DNA from: Halanaerobiales bacterium
GTDB lineage: Bacteria; Bacillota_F; Halanaerobiia; Halanaerobiales; DTU029
Assembly: GCA_016278415.1 (NCBI GenBank)
Contig: JADQBV010000258.1
Span: 1-48,727 of the forward strand
Length of the DNA: 48,727 bases
Direction of reading: 5' to 3'
The notes beneath the pieces are model-generated. The model had not been told where the DNA came from. It searched no databases and saw only the letters and a program-made list of their open reading frames with translations. Each line of letters starts with the position of its first letter. The first letter of the stretch is position 1. The position numbers were made by a program, and so were the translations under genes. Positions 16,475 to 25,694 of this stretch are shown piece after piece.

Positions 16475-17890
16475 GTGGATAAAAAGTATGATATTGGTGT
16501 AATTGGTCTAGCGGTAATGGGACAAAATATAGTATTAAACATAGAGTCGTCTGGTTATGATGTTGCTGTATATAACCGTACTACAGCTACCACCGAGAAA
16601 TTTATTGAAAAGAGGACAGAAGGTAAAAATATTAAGGCGGCTTTTAGTGTAAAAGAATTGTTAGGGATGTTGGAACGCCCGCGTAAGGTGATGTTAATGG
16701 TTAAGGCTGGTAAGCCTGTGGATTATGTAATAGAGGCTTTACTTCCATATTTGGAAGAAGGAGATATTGTTATTGATGGTGGGAATTCTCACTATTCGGA
16801 TACAGATCGTAGATATGAAGTCCTGTCAGAGCACGGTATTAGATATCTGGGAACAGGTATTAGTGGAGGGGAGTTTGGTGCTTTGCACGGTCCTTCTATT
16901 ATGCCTGGCGGGGATGAAGATGCCTATGCTGAAGTAGCTGATATTTTGCGGGATGTGTCAGCTCAAACTGATCATGGTCCATGTGTTACATACTTAGGTC
17001 CTAAATCTGCAGGTCACTATGTGAAGATGATTCATAATGGTATTGAATATGGGGTTATGGAGTTGATAGCAGAGGTATATGATATTATGCGGAAACCTTT
17101 GGGCTTATTGCCTGCTGAGATGGGGGATATCTTTGCTGATTGGAACAAATATCATAAATCTTATTTAATTGAGATAACATCTGAGATTTTACATAGAATA
17201 GACCCAGATACTGAAAAACCCTTGATTGATATTGTACTGGATGAAGCTAAACAGAAAGGGACAGGGAAATGGAGTGTACAAGATGCACTGGAACTGAGTA
17301 TTTCCTTGCCAACTATTACAGCAGCTGTTAATGCTCGTAATATCTCAGGATATAAGGAAGAACGGATTAAATTTAGTGAGGTTTTCCCCGAACCTGGTAT
17401 TAGAGAGTTGGATAGAGAATTTATAAATGTATTAGAAGATGCTTTATATCTTGCTATTGTAATCGCGTATACTGAAGGTATGACTTTACTACAAGGGGCA
17501 TCTGCTGAATATGAATATAATCTATCAATGGATGAAGTCGCAAGGGTTTGGGAAGATGGCTGTATTATACGCTCTGAGTTATTGCAACCAATTCAGGATA
17601 TATATAAAGAAAAACCTTATTTATCTAATCTGATATTAGCAGATCAGTTTAAGGAAAAGTTTAAAGATAAGATGGCTAATCTTCGTTTGTTAGTTATAAC
17701 TGCCAAAGAAATGGGTATTCCGGTACCAGCCTTTTCTGCGGCTCTAGACTATTTGGATAGTCTAATGTCTGTAGAATTACCAGCAAATATGATTCAAGCC
17801 CAGAGGGATTATTTTGGTGCACATACTTATCAAAGACGAGATAAAGATGGGATATTCCATACTGAATGGCAGGATATTCACAATGTCTAA
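16475..17890 (+). CDS. gnd: 6-phosphogluconate dehydrogenase, decarboxylating
   Basis: A 471-residue protein of full family length. It oxidises and decarboxylates 6-phosphogluconate to ribulose 5-phosphate. The dinucleotide motif is G-L-A-V-M-G-Q-N (residues 11-18), followed by YNRTTATTEKF, whose Asn-Arg-Thr suggests NADP preference. The substrate motifs SGGEFGALHGPSIMPGG and the catalytic lysine region AGHYVKMIHNGIEY are intact, and Y-F-G-A-H-T-Y is present at the C-terminus. The GTG start has AGGAGGG upstream. It is paired with the next gene, a gluconate-type kinase that would make its substrate, giving a gluconate-to-pentose-phosphate route under the neighbouring LacI regulator. Confidence 0.93.
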   Translation: MDKKYDIGVIGLAVMGQNIVLNIESSGYDVAVYNRTTATTEKFIEKRTEGKNIKAAFSVKELLGMLERPRKVMLMVKAGKPVDYVIEALLPYLEEGDIVIDGGNSHYSDTDRRYEVLSEHGIRYLGTGISGGEFGALHGPSIMPGGDEDAYAEVADILRDVSAQTDHGPCVTYLGPKSAGHYVKMIHNGIEYGVMELIAEVYDIMRKPLGLLPAEMGDIFADWNKYHKSYLIEITSEILHRIDPDTEKPLIDIVLDEAKQKGTGKWSVQDALELSISLPTITAAVNARNISGYKEERIKFSEVFPEPGIRELDREFINVLEDALYLAIVIAYTEGMTLLQGASAEYEYNLSMDEVARVWEDGCIIRSELLQPIQDIYKEKPYLSNLILADQFKEKFKDKMANLRLLVITAKEMGIPVPAFSAALDYLDSLMSVELPANMIQAQRDYFGAHTYQRRDKDGIFHTEWQDIHNV

Positions 17891-17941
17891 TTGACATTTA
17901 CAAATATATAATACCTTGAATTAAGGCAAGAAATAAAACAA

Positions 17942-17956
17942 GTCTATAGTATAGAC
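17942..17956. promoter_or_regulatory. Small palindrome ahead of the FGGY kinase
   Basis: GTCTATA-G-TATAGAC is a perfect 7+7 palindrome about 40 bases before the kinase start. It may be an operator or a short RNA stem; the sequence does not say which. Confidence 0.3.
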
Positions 17957-17994
17957 ATTAAGAAATAACAAAATTAATCTAGGGGTGTGTTTTG

Positions 17995-19419
17995 ATGGAA
18001 CTGTTCGGGGGACTGGATATTGGAACAAATGGTGTTAGATTAGTCATGGTAGATGAATTATTGAATATTTACTATCAGAATGAAATTAACTATAATACCA
18101 ATTCCCCATCAGAAGGAAGGGCAGAACAGAATCCTGAATCTATATATCAGGCCACTTATTCATTGTTGCAGGAAGTTGTTAAGAGATATAAGAATGAGAG
18201 GGTATATATTACTTTTTCTTCAGTAATGCATAGTATTATGGCTATAGGTAGTACAGGGGATAATTTGACACCATTAATTATCTGGGCTGATACGAGGGCG
18301 AGAGAGGAATCTAATTATCTAAAGAAAAATTTCAGTTCAGAGGATTTTTATAAAAAGACAGGTTGTCCCCTTCATAGTGCATATTGGCCTGCTAAGATTA
18401 CTTGGCTAATGAAGAATGTAACTACCGATATTAGAAAGTTTGTATCTATTAAAGAGTACATTATTTATAGACTTAGTGGGTTATGGAAGGCTGATAATGC
18501 CATAGCCTCAACTTCAGGAATCTATAATCCTTCACAAAGTGATTATCAGAATTCTATCATTGATATTTTAGGTATTAGTAGAGATAATTTATCTGAATTA
18601 GTACCTACTAATTATCAGTTTGAATTTAAAATAGAGGGTAAAACTCTGTATGGTATTATCGGTTCGACTGATGGACCGTTGGCCAACTTAGGTAGTGGTG
18701 CTATAAAGAAAGATAGTATTGTATTAACTGCCGGATCAAGTTCAGCCGTACGATTTATTAGTAAAGACCTTATTTTTGATAGACAGTCCAGGGTTTGGAA
18801 CTATGTTCTTGATCAGGATTTTTATGTATTGGGTGAGGCTAGTAATGGGGCCGGAATATTACTTAACTGGTTAGCAGATATTTTTAATTATAAGAACGCT
18901 GAAGAGATGGTTTCAGAAAACTTAGAAGAGTTGCCCTATAAAATCAATGATATAATCTGTCTCCCAACAATGATGGGGGAGAGGGGTCCTGGATATAATG
19001 AGGGATTAAGGGGTCTCTTTTACGGTTTATCTCTCAATCACAGTAGACAAGATCTAGTTGTTTCTTTATATGAAAGTATAGCATTTTATCTTAAAATGAT
19101 ATTTGATGATGTTAATAGAATATTGGATAAGCAAAGGGATAATATGATTATAACAGGTGGTCTTGGTACTTCTCCACTTTTTAGGAAATTGTTATCATAT
19201 TTAATAGGGAACTTAAATTATTTGCCAGAATATAATCAGAGTACTTCTTTGGGAGCTGCAATGCTTACTATTAAGGAGATTAAAAATATTTCTTATCTTG
19301 AACAGTTGAAGTTGTTACCTGAACCATCACCTGTTGTTTTAGATAGAGATAATAGTTTTAAAGAGGACCTCTTACTTAAGTATGAGAGATTCTTAGAAAT
19401 CTATAATGAATACTCGTGA
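17995..19419 (+). CDS. gntK: FGGY-family carbohydrate kinase, probable gluconokinase
   Basis: A 474-residue FGGY kinase. I choose the ATG at 17995, with AGGGGTG at 17981-17987; the TTG just before it is in frame but less likely. The N-terminal FGGY domain begins G-L-D-I-G-T-N-G-V-R with the phosphate loop. The substrate segment I-I-W-A-D-T-R-A is present, and the C-terminal ATPase half has T-A-G-S-S-S-A and ITGGLGTSPLFRKLL. FGGY kinases act on gluconate, xylulose, ribulose or glycerol. Gluconate is favoured because the gene follows gnd and precedes uxuA, and the product 6-phosphogluconate would feed gnd. Xylulokinase is the main alternative. Confidence 0.75.
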   Translation: MELFGGLDIGTNGVRLVMVDELLNIYYQNEINYNTNSPSEGRAEQNPESIYQATYSLLQEVVKRYKNERVYITFSSVMHSIMAIGSTGDNLTPLIIWADTRAREESNYLKKNFSSEDFYKKTGCPLHSAYWPAKITWLMKNVTTDIRKFVSIKEYIIYRLSGLWKADNAIASTSGIYNPSQSDYQNSIIDILGISRDNLSELVPTNYQFEFKIEGKTLYGIIGSTDGPLANLGSGAIKKDSIVLTAGSSSAVRFISKDLIFDRQSRVWNYVLDQDFYVLGEASNGAGILLNWLADIFNYKNAEEMVSENLEELPYKINDIICLPTMMGERGPGYNEGLRGLFYGLSLNHSRQDLVVSLYESIAFYLKMIFDDVNRILDKQRDNMIITGGLGTSPLFRKLLSYLIGNLNYLPEYNQSTSLGAAMLTIKEIKNISYLEQLKLLPEPSPVVLDRDNSFKEDLLLKYERFLEIYNEYS

Positions 19420-19486
19420 ACTACAGTCTCCAAGTCATATTGCATATTTCCATGGAGTCTTCTTGATATTACTCAGAATAATAAGG

Positions 19487-19518
19487 TAAGCTAATAATAA
19501 AATAAGCTAATAATAAAA
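19487..19518. repeat. Tandem duplication of a 16-base unit ahead of uxuA
   Basis: TAAGCTAATAATAAAA occurs twice without a gap (19487-19502 and 19503-19518), 30 bases before the uxuA ATG. It is probably a slippage duplication in the leader; a regulatory role is possible. Confidence 0.6.
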
Positions 19519-19547
19519 TCAAAAAATGCTAAAGGAGTGATTATAAA

Positions 19548-20594
19548 ATGAAAATGACTTTTAGATGGTATGGAGATGATGACCCTGTAACCTTAGATGA
19601 AATAAGGCAGATACCAGGGATGAAAGGAATAGTTTCAGCAATTTATGATATCTCTGTAGGAGAGGTATGGCCATTAGAAAAGATAGAAGTTCTAAAAGGG
19701 AAGATTGAAGAAAAGGGTCTGGAGCTTTCTGTAATCGAAAGCGTTCCTGTTCATGAGGATATAAAATTAGGACTTGATAGCCGTGAGGAGTATATCAAAA
19801 ATTATCAGGATACCATTAGGAATTTAGGAAAGGCTGGTATAGGTGTTGTTTGCTACAATTTTATGCCAGTTTTTGATTGGACAAGGTCAGAGTTGGATTA
19901 TCAATTAAATGATGGTTCAAATGCCTTGATTTATAAAGAGGAAACTGTTCAAAAGATGGATCCATTAAGTGGTGAATTGGAGCTTCCAGGCTGGGATACA
20001 AGTTATACTAAGGAAGGTTTAAGAAAATTAATGGAAATGTATCATGAGCTTGATGAGGAAGATCTTTGGGAAAATTTAGAGTATTTTCTGGTAAAGGTCA
20101 TACCTGTGGCTGAAGAAGCAGAGATTAAGATGGCGATTCACCCAGATGATCCACCATGGCCTATATTTGGACTACCCCGTATTATTACGAATAAAGAGCA
20201 TTTAGAGAGATTTATCAACTTAGTTGATAGTACTAGTAACGGTTTGGCTCTTTGTACAGGCTCACTTGGTGTAAACCCAGATAATGATATACCAGAAATA
20301 GTTAGGCATTTTGCTGCTAAAGACAGGATTCATTTTGCCCATATGAGGAATATAAAAATAACTGGGGATAAAAGTTTTGAAGAGTCCGCTCACTTAAGTT
20401 CAGCTGGCTCGCTAGATATGTTTGAAATAACTAAAGCCTATTTTGAGGCAGGATTTGATGGACCTATGAGACCAGATCATGGTCGTATGATTTGGGGAGA
20501 AACAGGACGCCCAGGATATGGCCTTTATGATAGGGCTTTAGGTGCTACTTATTTGAATGGTATTTGGGAAGCCTTAGAGAAAAGCAAATCTTAA
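19548..20594 (+). CDS. uxuA: D-mannonate dehydratase
   Basis: A 348-residue UxuA-family enzyme, which removes water from D-mannonate to give 2-keto-3-deoxygluconate (KDG) in glucuronate breakdown. The N-terminus [14 protein letters not shown], the segment [22 protein letters not shown] with metal-binding His, and the C-terminal M-R-P-D-H-G-R-M motif are typical. AAAGGAG precedes the ATG. The usual partners UxaC and UxuB are absent from the window. No KDG kinase is here either, but a KDG-type aldolase lies at 37511-38404, so its product could be cleaved without phosphorylation. Confidence 0.93.
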   Translation: MKMTFRWYGDDDPVTLDEIRQIPGMKGIVSAIYDISVGEVWPLEKIEVLKGKIEEKGLELSVIESVPVHEDIKLGLDSREEYIKNYQDTIRNLGKAGIGVVCYNFMPVFDWTRSELDYQLNDGSNALIYKEETVQKMDPLSGELELPGWDTSYTKEGLRKLMEMYHELDEEDLWENLEYFLVKVIPVAEEAEIKMAIHPDDPPWPIFGLPRIITNKEHLERFINLVDSTSNGLALCTGSLGVNPDNDIPEIVRHFAAKDRIHFAHMRNIKITGDKSFEESAHLSSAGSLDMFEITKAYFEAGFDGPMRPDHGRMIWGETGRPGYGLYDRALGATYLNGIWEALEKSKS

Positions 20595-20645
20595 TTTATA
20601 TAGGGATTCATTAATCAAGTAAATAGCTTGAAGAGGTGAAATTGA

Positions 20646-21794
20646 ATGAATCTAACAACAGAACTGGCTAAAGGTATTGTAGACAAGACTATGGATGTTT
20701 TAGGAAAGAATATTAATATTATGAATCATAATGGGATTATAATAGGTAGTGGTAACAAAAATAGAATCAATACTTACCATGAAGGTGCTATGAAAGTAAT
20801 TGAAACTGAGAAAGATTTTATTGTAAGCGAAAATGAAGCAAAAAACTTTCGAGGTGTAGAAGAGGGTATAAACCTACCTATCAAATTTAATAACACAATT
20901 ATTGGCGTAGTAGGTATAACAGGAAGTGTTAATGAGGTTGAATCATATGGGGAAATTGTGAAAAATCTAGTTGAATTAATGTTATCTCACAATTTTTTAC
21001 AGAAAGAAATGGCTTTAGAAAATAAAGCAAAAGAAAATTATTATCAACAATTATTAAGTAATAATTATAATAGTGAGGAACTTTTTGTAGATAGAGCAAA
21101 ATTATTTAATATAGATTTAAAATTATATAGAGTAGTTTTGGTTATTAAAACTCTACCATTTGATAACAAATTATTAGATAACGAAATTCAAACAATTTAT
21201 TCGCTTTTAGATATTAACAATGATAAAGATATTTTATTTATAAGGGGAGAGAATTTAATTTTTGTTAAATCCTTTGAAACAGATGTCTTTAAAGAGCAAT
21301 GTTCTAAAATAAAATCACTCGCTAGATTAATTTTAATGAGATTAGAAAATATATTTGACTCTGTGGAGATCGGGATAGGGCAAATCTTTGAAGGTGTAAA
21401 AAAACTTCACCTGTCCTATGAAGGGGCCAAACATGCCCTTGAAGTAGGCGAGAAAGTCTATAATTCTAAAGAAAAAATATACTTTCTTGATCACTTAGGG
21501 TATGATTATTTTATCCCATATCTAGATTCAAGTTCTGCTGAATATTATTTACACCATATGCTGGAAAGTGATATTGCAGATATTTTCGATAATAGCGATA
21601 TTGGAAAGATTATTGAGGCATTAGTAGATAATGATTTAAATATAAGTCAAACTGCTGAGGCCCTATTTATTCACAGGAATACTCTTCTGTATCGGCTAAA
21701 CAAAATAGAAGAATTAACCGGTCTGGATCCCAAAAATGCAAAATATTTATTCACATTGCTGCTTGCATTTCATTTATATTTGTATAAGAAATAA
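20646..21794 (+). CDS. CdaR-type sugar-diacid regulator (PucR/CdaR family)
   Basis: A 382-residue regulator of the CdaR/SdaR architecture: an N-terminal sugar-diacid recognition domain (residues about 5-130, with N-H-N-G-I-I-I-G-S-G and G-V-V-G-I-T-G), a central domain (about 140-300), and a C-terminal helix-turn-helix (about 325-380) with N-I-S-Q-T-A-E-A-L-F-I-H-R-N-T-L-x-Y-R-L. Relatives activate glycerate, glucarate or galactarate genes in response to the sugar acid or glycerate. Its place directly before the glycerate kinase/dehydrogenase genes suits that role. Candidate binding sites are the palindromes at 21955 and 29980. A strong terminator follows. Confidence 0.85.
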   Translation: MNLTTELAKGIVDKTMDVLGKNINIMNHNGIIIGSGNKNRINTYHEGAMKVIETEKDFIVSENEAKNFRGVEEGINLPIKFNNTIIGVVGITGSVNEVESYGEIVKNLVELMLSHNFLQKEMALENKAKENYYQQLLSNNYNSEELFVDRAKLFNIDLKLYRVVLVIKTLPFDNKLLDNEIQTIYSLLDINNDKDILFIRGENLIFVKSFETDVFKEQCSKIKSLARLILMRLENIFDSVEIGIGQIFEGVKKLHLSYEGAKHALEVGEKVYNSKEKIYFLDHLGYDYFIPYLDSSSAEYYLHHMLESDIADIFDNSDIGKIIEALVDNDLNISQTAEALFIHRNTLLYRLNKIEELTGLDPKNAKYLFTLLLAFHLYLYKK

Positions 21795-21870
21795 AGCTTT
21801 GTATAAGAAGGTTAGTGTAAAAAGTAAAGATGGGTGTAAAAGTATTTGAGTATAGCTAATAATCATTAGG

Positions 21871-21899
21871 AAAAAGGGGCACTTGAGTGCCCCTTTTTG
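21871..21899 (+). terminator. Intrinsic terminator after the CdaR-type gene
   Basis: A 12-bp perfect stem (21871-21882 with 21887-21898; core GGGGCAC/GTGCCCC) around TTGA, ending in a T-run. This is the clearest terminator in the window and closes the uxuA-cdaR unit. Confidence 0.92.
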
Positions 21900-21954
21900 T
21901 CGTGTTTATCTAAGTTCTTTTATTTAACGATTGGATTTAGCTATTTTCTTGTAC

Positions 21955-21971
21955 TTATGCATAGTGCACAA
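21955..21971. promoter_or_regulatory. Candidate CdaR-type operator 1
   Basis: TTATGCA-TAG-TGCACAA is a 17-base palindrome (6 of 7 pairs). Read on the other strand it is TTGTGCA-CTA-TGCATAA, closely matching the site at 29980. It lies 115 bases before the aldo/keto reductase gene and just behind the cdaR-type gene. Assignment to that regulator is inferred from position. Confidence 0.45.
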
Positions 21972-22026
21972 AACATTGTCTTTTAATTGCCTTATTTTCA
22001 AATAAATTATATATTGTTTATATATC

Positions 22027-22065
22027 ACTAATGTAATATTATTATTATAGTGAGACTAATGTAAT
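22027..22065. repeat. Direct repeats ahead of the aldo/keto reductase
   Basis: ACTAATGTAAT occurs at 22027-22037 and 22055-22065, 28 bases apart and on either side of the likely promoter (TTGTTT 22014-22019, TATTAT 22037-22042). It could be a pair of activator or repressor sites. Confidence 0.4.
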
Positions 22066-22086
22066 TATTCTATCAGGAGGGATATT

Positions 22087-23064
22087 ATGGATTACAGATT
22101 TTTAGGGAAGACAGGAGTGAAGGTGTCAAAGTTATGTATGGGGACAATGTCTTTTGGCGGGATTGCTGATGAAACTGAGTCTAAGAAGATGTTTAACCGT
22201 TGTCTAGATTTAGGAATCAACTTTTTTGATTCAGCGGGTACCTATAATAAAGGCAGGTCTGAAGAGATATTAGGTAAATTGATAAAAGGGAAACGTGATG
22301 AACTAATTATAACTTCTAAGGTTTATTATCCTACAGGAGACAATGTTAATTATAGAGGTACTTCAAGAAGACATATTATGATGGAAGTTGAGAATAGTTT
22401 GCGCCGTTTAGGTACTGACCGTATAGATTTCTACTTTGTGCATAAATTTGATGAAAATGCATCTATTGAGGATACTTTAAGAGCCCTTGATGATTTACAA
22501 AGGCAGGGAAAGATAGTCTATACTGCTGTTAGCAATTGGGCTGCCTGGCAAATTGCTAAGGCTTTAGGAATCTCTGCCAAGGAAGGATTAGCTAGATTTG
22601 AGTGTATCCAACCTATGTATAATTTAGTTAAGAGACAAGTTGAGGTGGAAATTCTTCCTTTAGCTAAATCTGAAAACCTTGGTGTAGTGTCATACAGCCC
22701 ACTTGCTGCAGGCCTTTTAACAGGAAAATATCTATCGGAAGATGCCAGTGGACGTATAGTTGAAGACCCTCGGTACACTGCTCGTTATGGTGATAAAAAG
22801 TATTTTGAGGTTACCAAAAACTTTGTAGCCTATGCAAAAGAAAAGGGTGTAAGCCCAGTAACATTGGCAGTCGCCTGGGTTATGAATCATCCTAATATTA
22901 CGGCACCTTTAATCGGCGCAAGAAATGTAGAACAATTAGAAGACTCTCTGGATGCCCTTAATATAGATATGACTGCTGAATGGCGCCAAGAAATAACAGA
23001 AATATCAAAACCAGTAGAACCAGCTCCAGCAACAGATAGAAGTGAAGGAGTCAATTTCGACTAA
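22087..23064 (+). CDS. Aldo/keto reductase
   Basis: A 325-residue NADP-dependent aldo/keto reductase. The catalytic tetrad is visible as Asp48, Tyr53, Lys78 and His119 (F-F-D-S-A-G-T-Y, I-T-S-K, F-V-H-K). The C-terminal cofactor segment P-L-I-G-A-R-N-V-E-Q-L is present. It belongs to the voltage-gated-channel beta/YajO-like branch of bacterial AKRs, whose members reduce sugars and aldehydes. CAGGAGG precedes the ATG. It lies between the CdaR-type regulator and the glycerate genes, which suggests reduction of a sugar-derived aldehyde or keto group; the real substrate is unknown. Confidence 0.88.
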   Translation: MDYRFLGKTGVKVSKLCMGTMSFGGIADETESKKMFNRCLDLGINFFDSAGTYNKGRSEEILGKLIKGKRDELIITSKVYYPTGDNVNYRGTSRRHIMMEVENSLRRLGTDRIDFYFVHKFDENASIEDTLRALDDLQRQGKIVYTAVSNWAAWQIAKALGISAKEGLARFECIQPMYNLVKRQVEVEILPLAKSENLGVVSYSPLAAGLLTGKYLSEDASGRIVEDPRYTARYGDKKYFEVTKNFVAYAKEKGVSPVTLAVAWVMNHPNITAPLIGARNVEQLEDSLDALNIDMTAEWRQEITEISKPVEPAPATDRSEGVNFD

Positions 23065-23318
23065 AACTGCCTGAAAAATAAAGAAAAAAGAGTGAGCATT
23101 GATTATCACTGTTATATTCGCAATAGATTTTATTTTTCAAAAAATTTGATAACAACTTATATATGTGACTACAGTGTATGTATCTACTTTATATTCTATT
23201 GAAATTTGTCTAAATTCAAATTTATAGTAGATTTAAAACATAATAAATCATAAATATTTATAAATATAGTTAGCAATTTTTTAACTTAATAAAAAAAAGT
23301 GAATGAGGGGGTGTTTGG

Positions 23319-24497
23319 GTGAAGATATTGGTTGCACCAGATTCATTTAAGGGAAGTTTATCAGCAATGGAAGTTGCAAATAATATAAAAGAAGGTATAT
23401 TGAATGTTTACAAAGAGGCAGAGGTATTTACATTGCCAATGGCTGATGGTGGTGAAGGTACCGTACAGTCCCTGGTTGATGCTACAAATGGCGAATTTGT
23501 ATATAGGGAAGTCACAGGGCCTCTCGGGGACCCGGTAAATGCATATTTTGGTATTTTAGGGACTGAAAACACTGCTGTTATTGAAATGGCTGCTGCTTCA
23601 GGTTTGCCTTTAGTTCCTCTCGGCAAAACAAATCCGCGGAAGGCCACATCTTTTGGTACAGGTGAGCTTATAAAATCTGCTCTGGATAAAGGCGTTGAAA
23701 AGATCATAATAGGTCTGGGTGGAAGCGCAACAATGGATGCAGGTGTTGGTATGGCACAAGCCCTTGGAATAAGTTTTCAAGATATGAATAATCAGGAAAT
23801 AGGCTATGGTGGGGAGCAATTAGCAAGTATTAAAAAAATTGATGTAAGCCAATTAGATAAACGGATAAAGAATGTTGAATTTATAGTAGCTAGTGATGTT
23901 AGTAACCCACTGTATGGTCGTCAGGGTGCTGCTTATGTTTATGGCCCACAAAAAGGTGCCTCACCTGAGGTTGTAGAGTTCCTTGATAATTGTTTAAGAT
24001 ATTTTGCTGATATTATTAAAAGGGAATTGGGTCAGGAAATAGGTCAAATTGAGGGTGGTGGCGCTGCTGGTGGGATGGGAGTTGCTTTATCAGTATTTTT
24101 GAATGCCAAAATTCAATCAGGTATTGATCTGGTACTTGATATTAGTAGGATTGATGAATATTTAAAGAAGGTTGATTTAGTAATTACTGGAGAAGGAAAA
24201 ATTGATAAACAGACACTAATGGGGAAAACTCCTATAGGTGTTGCTAAGAGAGCCAAAAACTACAACCTTCCAGTAATTGCACTTGCTGGTTCTCTGGAAG
24301 ATGACTCACATAAGGTTATTGATGGAGGTATAGATGCAATATTCAGTATTACCCAAAGACCGGTAAGCTTAGAAGAATCTATGGATAATACAGCAAACTG
24401 GCTTCGCTTAACATCAGAGCAAATTATGAGAGAATGTTTAATCAATTTAAGAATTAGGAATAATAAGATATATAATAAAAAAAGGAGGCTGAATTAA
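23319..24497 (+). CDS. Glycerate kinase (GarK/GlxK type)
   Basis: A 392-residue type-I glycerate kinase with a GTG start behind GAGGGGG. It begins with the family hallmark APDSFKGSLSAMEVA, then P-M-A-D-G-G-E-G-T, G-L-G-G-S-A-T-M-D-A-G, and ITGEGKIDKQTLMGKTP near residue 295. Bacterial members phosphorylate D-glycerate, in most cases to 2-phosphoglycerate, linking sugar-acid breakdown to glycolysis. The C-terminus is about 10-15 basic, Asn-rich residues longer than usual. The stop overlaps the next ATG (TAATG). It is the committing step for glycerate made by the reductase and aldehyde dehydrogenase genes downstream. Confidence 0.93.
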   Translation: MKILVAPDSFKGSLSAMEVANNIKEGILNVYKEAEVFTLPMADGGEGTVQSLVDATNGEFVYREVTGPLGDPVNAYFGILGTENTAVIEMAAASGLPLVPLGKTNPRKATSFGTGELIKSALDKGVEKIIIGLGGSATMDAGVGMAQALGISFQDMNNQEIGYGGEQLASIKKIDVSQLDKRIKNVEFIVASDVSNPLYGRQGAAYVYGPQKGASPEVVEFLDNCLRYFADIIKRELGQEIGQIEGGGAAGGMGVALSVFLNAKIQSGIDLVLDISRIDEYLKKVDLVITGEGKIDKQTLMGKTPIGVAKRAKNYNLPVIALAGSLEDDSHKVIDGGIDAIFSITQRPVSLEESMDNTANWLRLTSEQIMRECLINLRIRNNKIYNKKRRLN

Positions 24498-25663
24498 TGA
24501 GAATCAATGAGAAACTCTTTGCTTATAATATGCCGACCAGAATAGTTTATGGTGCTGGGTCTGTAAATTTGATAGGTAAAGAGATAAAAAAGATAGATGC
24601 AAAAAAAATCTTAGTTGTTACTGATAAAGGTGTTTTTGATGCAGGACTTTTAGAGCCTATTTTCAAGTCTTTGATAGCTGAGGATATTGATTATCTTGTT
24701 TATAATGAAGTGAAAGCTGATTCAGGTGTTGATATAGTTGAAGAAGCAACTACATTAGCTAAAAATAATAATTGTGAACTTGTTGTAGGTGTAGGTGGAG
24801 GTAGTTCAATGGATACAGCTAAAGCTGTTGCTGCTATGGTCACTAATCCGGGAAAAATATTAGACTATGCTGGTTTAGAGAAAATAGAAAATAAACCATT
24901 ACCTATAATTGCAGTACCTACTACTGCTGGTACAGGTAGTGAACTTACAGTATGGGCGGTAATTAGTGATAAAGAGAACCATATTAAAACAGGTATTGGT
25001 AGTGTTAGCATGATGCCTGATGTAGCAATCTGTGATCCTGAACTAACATTAAGTCTACCTGCGCATATTACAGCAGCTACTGGTATGGATGCTTTGACAC
25101 ATGCTATTGAATCTTATGTAAATACAGATACACAGCCAATTTCGGAAGCTATGGCAGAGAAATCAATTAAGTTAATTGCTGATAATTTAAGGTTAGCTGT
25201 TGCCAATGGTGAGAATTTAGAAGCTAGAGATGGCATGTTAATGGGGAGTTTAATTGCTGCAATGGCTTTTAATGAAACAAGGTTGGGAATTGCTCATGCC
25301 TGGTCATCACCCCTTGGTGCATATTATCCTATCCCACATGGTATAGCAAATGCAATTTTACTACCTAATGTAATGGAGTTTAATCTGATTGGAAACCCTG
25401 AGAAATTTGCTAAAATAGCCAAACTTATGGGTGAAAAAACTGAGGGATTGACATTGATGGAAGCTGCTAGCAAGTCTGTAGAGGCAGTTCGGAATTTAAT
25501 GAAAGATATTTCTGTACCCCTACACTTTAAAGAAATTGTTGATATTGATGAAGATATGATACCGACTATTGCTAAAGATGCAATAAAGAGTGGCAATAAT
25601 CTTGTAAATCCACATCGACCTAATATTGAAGACTTAATAGAAATATGTAGAAAATCTTTATAA
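24497..25663 (+). CDS. Iron-containing alcohol dehydrogenase
   Basis: A 388-residue group III (Fe-type) alcohol dehydrogenase. Visible are G-V-G-G-G-S-S-M-D-T-A-K (NAD binding), PTTAGTGSE, and the metal ligands in the M-D-A-L-T-H-A-I-E-S and A-H-A-W-S...P-I-P-H-G segments. Such enzymes interconvert short aldehydes and alcohols, for example glycolaldehyde/ethylene glycol, lactaldehyde/propanediol or butanol. It is translationally coupled to glycerate kinase, with AAAGGAGG upstream. Reduction of the glycolaldehyde or glyceraldehyde released by the KDG-type aldolase, to balance NADH, is a reasonable guess. Confidence 0.9.
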   Translation: MRINEKLFAYNMPTRIVYGAGSVNLIGKEIKKIDAKKILVVTDKGVFDAGLLEPIFKSLIAEDIDYLVYNEVKADSGVDIVEEATTLAKNNNCELVVGVGGGSSMDTAKAVAAMVTNPGKILDYAGLEKIENKPLPIIAVPTTAGTGSELTVWAVISDKENHIKTGIGSVSMMPDVAICDPELTLSLPAHITAATGMDALTHAIESYVNTDTQPISEAMAEKSIKLIADNLRLAVANGENLEARDGMLMGSLIAAMAFNETRLGIAHAWSSPLGAYYPIPHGIANAILLPNVMEFNLIGNPEKFAKIAKLMGEKTEGLTLMEAASKSVEAVRNLMKDISVPLHFKEIVDIDEDMIPTIAKDAIKSGNNLVNPHRPNIEDLIEICRKSL

Positions 25664-25694
25664 ATAATTTAATATAGTAAGGATGTGAATAAAT

